Part shown: positions 56,450-64,000 of the stretch, in pieces
Numbering within the stretch: the first letter of the stretch is position 1
Layout of the letters: each line of letters starts with the position of its first letter
Source: Isoetes taiwanensis
Taxonomy: Eukaryota; Streptophyta; Lycopodiopsida; Isoetales; Isoetaceae
Assembly: GCA_021234155.1 (NCBI GenBank)
Contig: JAJEKV010000005.1
Coordinates: 11,282,572-11,346,571 of the forward strand
Reading direction: 5' to 3'
Length of the DNA stretch: 64,000 bases
Notes under the pieces: model-generated
Database searches by the model: none
Told to the model about the DNA's origin: nothing
Seen by the model: the letters and a program-made list of their open reading frames with translations, nothing else
Made by a program: the position numbers and the translations under genes

Positions 56450-57535
56450 TGACCTGGATAAGTAACTGAATTAATTTAGATATGGATTGCATAGAAGTAC
56501 ATACTTACAATTTGCTTCTAACCGTGGGAAAGTTCTTCGCTTCCTTATTTTTTCTTTTGCCAGATTTGTTGGAGTGTATACATGACTCACTTGTACAAAT
56601 ATCTCTTTGCCTGATCGAAAACCGACCATCAAAGCCTTCCAATGTGCAGAAACATCACTTCTCCTGCATCTTTTGACTCGCTATTCACCTCGCATTCCAT
56701 GTTGGAGTGTAACAAAGCTCCCGGTCGACACCACGAAGCTTTCAAAGTCATTTCCGATTGTGATAGAGCTTATAGCCATCTAAAGTCACAGAATTCAAAT
56801 TAGAATGTGGAGCGGAATCAAAATACTAGGAAAGGCTCGGTGATTTTACCTTGACCGAAGCTTTTTTGTGGTCGAAACTCACTTTGGCGCAGGTCGAAGC
56901 TATTCCCGAGCAAATCGAAGTTCCCTTGGCGCGGGCAATCGATCTTCGCGCAAACTTTGTTGAAGAAAATACCTGAGCGGGAATTGAGGGCGGGAGCTAA
57001 CGGTCATAATTGCTACGTGTGTAATCTGACACCCGAAGCTAGAGGCACGGATATTACCGAAGCTACGTGCAGTTGACACCTGGAATGGCGAAACCAAGGC
57101 TCGGTAAAAAAACTCTGTACAAGCTCGGCTCCCCATTGGCCGCGAGCTTTTTGACGTGGCATCGAGTAAGGGCCCTTAATTGACCTCAAAAAAACTCTAA
57201 TGAAGGCAAAACCCTTGCTATATGCTCTCCATGCTGCATGCATGTTCTATCTTACATGCATATCAAGCATGGATATACGCACATGAGTATGTATACTGGC
57301 CCATCAAGTGGCCAGGATCGTTACAATCTCTCCTTCTAAAATTTAACCCATGTCCTCATGGGTCATTATGAATTTACTAAAGCATTTCATGATTCAAATG
57401 TCTCAAATCTAGCACGACTTTATCTCATTAAAACCTCACTTTAAAAGTATAAAAGCACAATTTCATTGAAATGAGAAATTTCGTGATTCCAATTAGGGAC
57501 GAAAATGTGTTTTAGTCCATTTTATGATGTTTTTT
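56450..57535. other. No gene; right end of the inverted-repeat element, then AT-rich flank
   Basis: 56830-57040 has repeated CGAAGCT / GGCGCGGGC-type short words. 57203-57535 shows nothing. Confidence 0.45.
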
Positions 57536-57539
57536 TGGG

Positions 57540-57600
57540 CAATTATGGCGCCATTTAGCAAAAATATGTATCTAAAGTGCCATACATTGGCGCCATTAAA
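57540..57600. repeat. Two GGCGCCATT palindrome units downstream of the ParB-methyltransferase-like gene
   Basis: ATGGCGCCATTTAGC and TTGGCGCCATTAAAA lie about 180-240 bp past the minus gene's stop. They are the leftmost copies of the repeat that fills its introns. Confidence 0.8.
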
Positions 57601-59356
57601 AATACTAACATTGCATATAATGAAGCTAAAGAAACATGAGATCACAAAATCAGTAAAAATTTCTATATTCATAGATTTGCATATCCATAAATTTGCCACA
57701 ACAGGCAAGGACTTGGAAGAGATAGTCTGTTTACAAAAGTATTAATGTACAATTTACATTATATTCTGGAGAGAATTCAGGCTATTCAGCAGGATCAGGT
57801 TCCCCAGCGCCAGTGCCATGGCTAGAAGAAGCACCCATAGGATCTCCTTGAGAGGTCTCGAACCCTGTGGCAATGAAATTGGGATCATCAAGAATGTCCA
57901 GATTGAATTCTGTATTCTTGATCACATCATAGTCCACATCGGGTTGATCTTCAGGCATCACATGACTTGGTGGATCTACAGCTTCTTTAACAACAGCACC
58001 TTGTCTCTCTATCACAAAAACTACTGTGATGATAGCATTCAGGAGGCGGTCAAGCCTACGAAGAATGCCCTGTAGGCATTGCCGCTTAACCGGGTTACTT
58101 TCGAACACAATACAAAATCTCTTATTGATCAATGCAGCTCGGCCAAATGAACCACAGGAGAAGTAATCAAACACTCCTGTTCCTGGCAGTACCATTTTCT
58201 GCACGAGATAAGAGCATGTGGCAGGCCCCAGCTGATTTCTCATGATTAAGTCCCCTGGCAAGCCTTGTCAGCTGTACCTGAATCTGCTGTTGAAGAGCTT
58301 CTGGGCCATAGCCTCGCTCTCCCCGTCTGCCTCTTCTTCATTACGTGCCGGAACTGGGGGCAGTTCTTGAGGATGACTGGCATACGAGAATCTGAGGTCA
58401 ATGTCATCGACAGGAGCACCAGCAGTGGGCTGAATTTTTGTGGCGTACACTAGTGCATGTGGCTCCTGAATTTCTGTGGTAGGCAGATTCTTGTATTCGT
58501 CCTCATACATGCCAATAAAAACTCTGGATTTGGAATCTAGATTATCCAACACAGATGAAATCAAAACATTATGCTCTGGCCTTGCAAAGCACACTATCCA
58601 GAAAGAATCAGCTGTGGTGTTCTTTACAGCTGTATGAAAAAAGTTAGATAGTGTGGTTGTGTCCCACATTGGACTTATGCCTCTAGTGTCCATGACTATC
58701 AAGGATACTGGTACAGGAGTGCAAACAACTTGCCCCCTGCTGTCTGTTGGTTCAACTTCGCAACGGAAGTCTTCAGTATCCTCTCTCTGCAAGACAGCAT
58801 TTCGTATAAATCTTCCCAAGGCAGGTGGCACGTTACCGAAAATTCCTTCCTTAGTCACTCCTTGTTCAATCCACTTACTATGCAAGGTGGACATGGAAAT
58901 CAAGTCGGCATTGTCGAAGCCCGCCATGGCAGTACTGAGATCAGTGAAGGATGTGAACTTCTTCGAAAAATTATCCTTCACATATTCCAAAATCTCCTTC
59001 TTTAGGAAAGATATAGATCGTAGTGTCTTTGCCCTTGTCTTGAAGAATTGCTTACCTGTATAATCACTGGTGACCTTCACAAAGGTCTTCCCATCCAGCA
59101 CTTCCTGGAACAAAACCCGACAGTCTTCATAGTCGAGATCCCTCATGCACCTCAGGTAGGTCTGACTGAAGTAGTCAGACTCTTTTGCCCAGTTACAGGT
59201 AATAGTTTGTCCCTTGTTATCTTTTAGCTTGCAAGATTTCCACAAGTTCCATAGGGACATAAATAACTGAAAAATATCTTCAGGCATGAAGACCCAGTGG
59301 TTGAAATCTTTCGGTGCCTTTTGACGCATGGTAGCTTCAGCCAAAGCCAGATAACG

Positions 59357-59517
59357 CTGGAAACAACAAGAAGTCAGTCTTGTGGCGCCATTTGGTGAAG
59401 AAATGGCGCCGTGCGAAATGGCGCCGCAGCGCCATTTGATCACCAAATGGTGCCACGGCGCCATTTCCTCACCAAATGGCCATTTCGTAAATAGCCAACA
59501 ATTAAAATACTATGTAC
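59357..59517 (-). repeat. Intron 2 filled with GGCGCC palindromes
   Basis: The 161-bp intron contains six AAATGG(C/T)GCC / GGCGCCATTT units (59389-59490), in both orientations, including CACCAAATGG(C/T)GCCA repeats. Exon sequence resumes directly on both sides. Confidence 0.85.
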
Positions 59518-61216
59518 CTTGTAGGGTTCTGAACGTGATTGCCCACGCCCCGATGGATCAGGCTTCCCGCAGAGAGCATACTGGTGCCGCAGGTGGGTTA
59601 TTTTATCAATAAAACTCCTTGAAGATAGTCTTGGCAGCGATATCACTGACTTCACAGCTAAGCTGCAGGCATTCTTGCTCGTTGACTGTGTCAGATAAGA
59701 CTCAGCAATTCCGTTCCAGATAAATCTTTGACATTTGCTCTTGGGACTTTGCTGTGCCGAGTCTTCTACATACAAGCTGAGCAGTCATAACTGAGTGATT
59801 GCCATTCACTATATAATAATGCATCCCCATGAGGTCATCCTCGGTTTTCCAAGGGGCCAGTTTGTTTGTGATGGGATTAAATGGAATCACATCAGCGGGA
59901 GTGAACACTGGATGTGGGTCTCTCTGAAAGGATTCCACTAACATTTTGACGTGCTCCATATTCCTTGGCCTAGATGTCAGATTTGGTGGCTCCTAATATA
60001 GGTTGAACACGTTTATCCGTTTTATGAATGTGATGCCCAGAGGAAAAAGATGCCGGTGGTCAAAGATTTTTTGTAGTGTTGTCTCTGCCGTCTTTTCCTC
60101 TTTTGACCTTTCCACTTTAAAATTTGCAGGCACCTCGAGCAAGTGCTGAGCTATTCTTAATGTAAGCTTATGCTCCTTTGGCTTCTCAATGGTGACCCTT
60201 TTGACCGGTGTGCCTGCAGAATCCTTTGTATGTGATGGGCTTGCAGGAATGTCACCACCACTTCTGGCTTCCTGCACGTCGTTCCTCTCCGTCCGCCTAG
60301 GACTTGCATCAGGGCTAGGAGTTCGAGTCTGTCTCCTTTGTTTTTTAGATGTCCTCTACTTCTCAGAGGTCTCTAGCCTGTGCTTCTTCTTCTTCTTCTT
60401 TTTCCCTTCGATTTCCTCTGTCTCCCCTTCCCTTCCCTCTACCTGTCCTGCCTTTCCTTCCTTCTGCCCTATCCCGTCCCTTTCCTTGTCTTTCTTTCTT
60501 TTATCCTTCTTTTCTTTCTTTTCCTTCTGAGGATCTTTGTGATCCTTTCTCTTACCTTTACCCTTGCCCGCCGCTCTTCCTTCCTCAGTTTCCTGGCCAA
60601 CATCTTCAGTAGCAGATGATGAGTCTTTTTCAGCTGCAGTTGCCTCCTTAGTTTGTCTTGTCTTCTTCCTGCTATGTGTCCGAAGCCAGGCCGTGTCCAC
60701 ATTGCCGGGTAGTTTCTGAGAGGTTAATGCCTTGACAACGAATGAAGGCGAGTTTTTCGACTCGTTCATACAATTGCGAAGAATATGATAGCCCCTCAAG
60801 TGGACCTTGGATGTCAGCTTCCTCAAAGTTGCTGTACGATGGCAGCGCCCAGCCTTGCTTCTTCGCCGAACCAGGTACATTTGCAATACTAGCAGACATC
60901 ATAGTGGGATCATAAAACTTCCAGTCGACATAATAGATAATTATTCTCTGCTCAATAGTGTCCTCAAGGACCACCCGGAGCCAATCATTGCGACCGCTCT
61001 TGGTAACCTTCTTCATGTTGACCACGATACCCGGCTGGTAAATTCCTTCTGTTTCTCCGGACATCTCCCTTATAAGCAAGCAGAGCTCTCTTCTGAAGTC
61101 TCCTTTCGAGCCTCTAGGAGCAGACGTGCTCACCCGCATTACTCCCATGCACCAGCTCCTGTCTGTCGGCATGATTGTCTGGTCGGATTGAAATTGTGGT
61201 TCCACGCGTAATGCAG

Positions 61217-62098
61217 CTGAAACAAAGGGGCATCAGTAACGACACCAAATGAACAAGCAGGCAAACTAGACGAGAAGTAGGCAAATGGCGCGATGGCGCC
61301 ATTTGCATCTGAGTCCAATGCATAAACACTCATGGAAGTATTCGCATATGCATTAGCTCTATTGACAGGAATAGAGAACGCAACACAATAAGAAGCAATC
61401 TACCAAGCAAATGGCGCCATCGCGCCATTTGCTTGTTAGATTGCTTCTTATTGCTAATGCATATGCGAATGCTTCCATGAGTGTTCATGCATTGGACTCA
61501 GATGCAAATGGCACCATGTTTGCCTACTTCTCGTCTGGTTTGAACAAAAACCCATGGTGAACAAAAATACAATAATAAGTAATTCATAAGCAAATGACGC
61601 CATTTGCCCACGAGTTGATCGATTTGTCCTAATTAGCAAATGGCTTGACCATAGTCGCCACTATAACCAGTTCACAAGGTGCCATTTGCTTGCTAGAATG
61701 CTTCATAGATGGGTCTTAATATGCGTAAGGTACATGTTTGGTTGGTGAGACGGGACTTACTGGGCTCGTAGTTATCCATGGGTGTCAATAAGCTTGTTAA
61801 GCTTAGTCTTATTGACACCTATGGATAACCTGAAGCCCAGTAGGATATGTTCATTGGGCTTAGTGACATCCATCTATGAAGCATTTTAAACAAATTGTGC
61901 CATGGCGCCATTTGCATATGAACTGGTCATAATGGCGACCATGGTTAAGCCATTTGCCATTAGGACAAATCGAGCAAAACTTAGGCAAGGCGCCATTTGC
62001 CCACAACAAGACCCTAAAGTAAGCTAACAGGCAACCAAATGGCACGGTGGCGCCATTTGGAACAAACAAACAAGAAACCATGCAAGTAGACGACATAC
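61217..62098 (-). repeat. Intron 1: two large nested foldbacks built on GGCGCC palindromes
   Basis: Foldback 1: arms 61262-61356 and 61453-61542, enclosing a near-perfect hairpin 61386-61452 (AGCAAATGGCGCC / GGCGCCATTTGCT type). Foldback 2: arms about 61590-61712 and 61870-62000, enclosing a hairpin 61760-61840 (TTATCCATGGGTGTCAATAAG with its complement). All arms carry CAAATGGCGCCATTTG-type units. They occupy most of an 882-bp intron. Confidence 0.85.
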
Positions 62099-62165
62099 CT
62101 GTGCCTGGCAGGGCGCTTGCCGCAGTCTCCACAGCCTCAGGAGCTCCAGATTTGTCGATTTCCAT

Positions 62166-62767
62166 TTCGAGCACCTTGATTTTTGCCCGAAAACTGGTGT
62201 CCTGCTCGAAGAGGTTAGGCGCTGAACTCTAGAGATTAGGCGCCAGAAAACATTGAAAATAGAGGCAAAAAATGGGTTGCACGAGGCGCTAGGCGCTGGC
62301 GGCTAGGCGCTGGGCGCTGGTGGTTAGGTTCGAGGCACTGAAGGCTGGAATAACTTGCGACAAAAGCAAATGAGGTCCTCCGAAAACAATGAGACGCAAC
62401 TAACTAGGGCCGCTGGCGGTCTGCTGTACCACAGGCGGCCAACTAGGGCCCGTGCCTGCCCAGCCGCCCATGCCCGCCCATGCCCGTGGCGGTCCAGGCG
62501 CCCATGATCCCCCATGCCCGTGGCGGTCCAGGCGCCCATGCCCGCCCACATTTGAACTTTCAAATTCAAATATTTCCCGCTCGCCCGCCCAAATTTGAAC
62601 ATAAAATTTAAAAATCCCGCCCGTAATTTTAACATAAAATTCAAAATTCCCACCCGTAATTTGATATTTGACTGCCACCTATGCAAATTTGAATCGTCCG
62701 CTTATTTTAAAATTGTACTTTGCATTTAAAGTTTGTCTTTGTCGCCGATCACCCTCTTAAGGCGACT
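62166..62767. other. Divergent intergenic region with GC-rich repeats
   Basis: TAGGCGCTGG units at 62281-62335. A 38-bp tandem repeat with CCCATGCCCGTGGCGGTCC at 62462-62545. CCCGCCC-(n)-AAATTTGAACATAAAATT repeats at 62575-62665. No TATA box assigned. Confidence 0.6.
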
Positions 62768-62944
62768 ATGGTACGACACAGACGTTTTCGTCCACGGTTC
62801 AGGCGCTTTCGAATCCGCCTGCTCGTTTCAGCTGCCGCTCGCATAAGGCGCACGGCTTTTCTCAGGCGCCTAGGCAGAAACTTTGCAAGGTGCATGCATG
62901 CTGTCAGGCGCTTTCTTCTTGGCGCTCACAGAAATCCCAGGTGA
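62768..62944 (+). CDS. Small arginine-rich frame (58 codons)
   Basis: From ATG 62768 the frame encodes MVRHRRFRPRFRRFRIRLL and continues with RR pairs to the TGA at 62942. About 40 percent of residues are Arg. GGCGC-rich DNA (TCAGGCGC repeated five times) produces some of this. It lies 130 bp before the ATG of the plus-strand DUF8039-type gene, so it may be leader sequence or chance rather than a protein. Confidence 0.25.
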   Translation: MVRHRRFRPRFRRFRIRLLVSAAARIRRTAFLRRLGRNFARCMHAVRRFLLGAHRNPR

Positions 62945-63075
62945 ACCATCCTTCAACTATAGGCGAATTCTGTTCTCAGCGATTCCCAGTTATTCAAGGT
63001 GCAGTGTGGATTCATATCTGCTCAGATCAGCTTGTTTTTCTAGTTCCATCTACTGCTTCAGTACAACATACCACT

Positions 63076-64000
63076 ATGGATCTATCTAATATCAAGTAAG
63101 TCCACTATTTCTGGTAGGAATTATATTCTATTGCTGCCATGTATATACTGTGTTCAATGCTGAAATTCATACTGCTTGGACACAGTAAGAACCCCGGTTT
63201 CAATTGCAAAGTTGGCATGGGGTGCCCATGTTATGCATGCCTGCTCTTATTGACACATATACAGCAATGGGAGCAAGAATGCATAACATAGGCACCTCGT
63301 GTAGATTTTGTGATGGAGCTGAGCCAAATCGCGCCATGGCGCCATTTGGTCGAAATGGTGAACACTTGAATTAAATGGCGCCAAGGTGGTGTATTGGTCT
63401 AAATGGCGCCATGGCGCCATTTCTTTTCAATATACATCAATATGTACAGCAACGTTGGTGTAGGTTTAAAAGAAATGGCGCCATGGCGCCATTTGGTCCA
63501 GTACACCATTTTTGGTGTAAATTTGGAGCCAAATGGCGCCAAGTGTTCACAATTTGGACAAATTGGCTCCAAATTTACACCAAAATTTGTTTTTTTGTAC
63601 TAAATGGCACCAATTTTGTTTGTTTTTTGCTTGTTTTTCGTCTAATTCATATGTACTAAAAAGTGTCACCTTGATTGAAACAGGTTCAATTTGTCCCTGT
63701 ACAACCTATTCGTTGGAAGGACAATTGTTGCCCGGGGCCATATTTTGAATAGAACGACTCTTCATGGCAAGGAAATAGATCCTTCGAATGTAGCAATTGA
63801 GGTCACGGAGTCCGTGATCCCATCGACACTTCCAGCCTGCGAAGGGGCAGATAACATTGGTGAAGCAGTAGGCACATTCATTCAGTGGCCTAAGAGGGAT
63901 GTAAAACATGTTGAGTGCCCCTCAAGTGAAGATACGTCTTCAGCATCCCTCAATTTGCCCTCTTTAGAAGAGGATTCATCTAGTAGTCCACCATCTGTCA
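63076..64000 (+). CDS. DUF8039-type protein gene, 5' part (continues off the right edge)
   Basis: Exon 1 is 63076-63095 (MDLSNI plus two bases of a Lys codon) with donor AA|GTAAGT. Exon 2 starts at 63684 after TTGAAACAG. The joined phase is correct. Exon 2 is open to the window end: LFVGRTIVARGHIL, LHGKEIDPSNVAIEV, NIGEAVGTFIQWPKRDV, then an acidic Ser-rich linker. VARG, an LHG turn, and an L-x-x-A-V-G-x-x-I-x-W-P end are the DUF8039 pattern, a domain seen in plant proteins near or within En/Spm-type transposons. Function unknown. No stop in 317 bp, so this partner may be intact. It is divergent from the methyltransferase-like gene, with starts 0.91 kb apart. Confidence 0.7.
63096..63683 (+). 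repeat. Intron 1 of the DUF8039-type gene: GGCGCC palindromes and two hairpins
   Basis: 63340-63545 holds five AAATGGCGCC(ATGGCGCCATTT) units, two of them the full 22-bp palindrome. A hairpin at 63221-63296 pairs GGTGCCCATGTTATGCAT with its complement. Another at 63510-63586 pairs TTGGTGTAAATTTGGAGCC with GGCTCCAAATTTACACCAA. Same repeat family as in the minus gene's introns. Confidence 0.85.

Larger units (their letters stand above)
53489..57202. mobile_element. 3.7-kb element bounded by inverted repeats
   Basis: CATTAGAGTTTTTTTGAGGTCAAATAAGGGCC (first 20 bases identical) at 53489-53520 is repeated inverted at 57171-57202 with one mismatch. After short gaps both ends also carry TGCCACGT. 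Interior: a C-rich tract, a short spliced frame, tandem repeats and an unknown frame. No transposase is recognised. Outside both ends the sequence is AAA / AAG, so the target duplication is not clear. Confidence 0.65.
57782..62165 (-). pseudogene. Three-exon gene: ParB/sulfiredoxin-like domain fused to a DNA amino-methyltransferase-like domain
   Basis: Exons: 62099-62165 (ATG 62165, MEIDKSGAPEAV), 59518-61216 and 57782-59356. Splice sites agree: CACAG|GTATGT with TTTGTTTCAG, phase 1; CAAG|GTACAT with TTGTTTCCAG, phase 0. Length is about 1,110 codons. Order: an unknown N-terminal region (IYQPGIVVN, IIIYYVDW), a Lys/Glu-rich linker (60390-60560), a ParB-like block with VFTPADVIPF and YYIVNGNHSV (59792-59810) and a C-terminal methyltransferase-like fold. 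The latter has SLIVMDTRG at the DPPY position (58679-58702) and, later, GVFDYFSCGSFG then CIVFE at motif I (58102-58177), an order typical of class-beta N4-cytosine/N6-adenine enzymes. DTRG in place of (D/N/S)PP(Y/W) suggests lost catalysis. In-frame stops: TAG 60358, TAG 59995, TGA 59704, TGA 58270. Shifts occur near T runs at 60753 and 59611. The family reading is inference from motifs. Confidence 0.6.

Noticed and set aside
57493-57745. Opposed 71- and 73-codon frames
   Set aside because: Mutually overlapping, AT-rich, no motifs, and they include the GGCGCC repeat units.
58653-59063. 136-codon plus-strand frame
   Set aside because: Opposite strand of the methyltransferase-like exon, which has recognisable motifs and splice sites.
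60349-60619. Plus-strand Ser/Pro/Phe-rich frames
   Set aside because: Shadows of the Lys/Glu-rich linker of the minus-strand ParB-like gene.

Overview
This is nuclear DNA of a plant: genes have short GT-AG introns, and there are Ty1/copia, Ty3/gypsy and LINE retrotransposons, a pentatricopeptide-repeat relic, plant-type protein kinases and much AT-rich tandem repeat. Both LTR elements whose site I can read as initiator-Met type use the primer site TGGTATCAGAGC. I cannot name the species. The degenerate RPNFS..C..L kinase tail and the DUF7869/DUF8039-type proteins are reminiscent of seed-free land plants (moss, liverwort, lycophyte or fern), but this is a weak inference. Most coding sequence is decayed. 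Intact-looking genes are few: a CAMK-type kinase (46371-47234, minus), a 186-residue unknown protein (39485-40045, plus), a divergent unknown gene (47436-48009, plus) and a DUF8039-type gene starting at 63076.

Layout. 1-4838: a divergent pair consisting of a spliced minus-strand gene running off the left edge and a plus-strand DUF7869-type gene, separated by an array of the palindrome CGGTATAAATTTATACCG. 4839-12190: tandem repeats, exon-like relics, a hAT-like non-autonomous element (10156-11131) and a 5'-truncated L1 (11588-11965). 12201-32256: one retrotransposon nest at least four levels deep. An L1 LINE (minus) is split by a copia element joined to a gypsy fragment; the copia LTR is split by a second LINE; and that LINE is split by a complete copia element with a 5-bp target duplication. 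32274-36900: a second gypsy fragment and its LTR. 36900-53480: a 1.07-kb tandem duplication, small genes, kinase and PPR relics, LINE fragments and a 0.85-kb tandem duplication. 53489-57202: a 3.7-kb element bounded by inverted repeats, carrying a short spliced reading frame and tandem repeats.

57540-64000 is the most interesting part. A minus-strand three-exon gene appears to fuse a ParB/sulfiredoxin-fold domain to a class-beta DNA amino-methyltransferase-like domain. Its partner, a plus-strand DUF8039-type gene, starts 0.9 kb away. Both genes' introns, and the flanks, are filled with AAATGGCGCCATTT-type palindromes and nested foldbacks. The left-edge minus gene looks distantly similar to the N-terminal part of this gene and also has palindromes in an intron, so the window may begin and end with two members of one unrecognised family of mobile or selfish loci, each with its own palindrome.

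Across unrelated elements, the in-frame stops are mostly TAG or TGA where CAG or CGA would be expected. Two copia copies show this directly at the same integrase site. This fits cytosine-methylation-driven decay of silenced elements.
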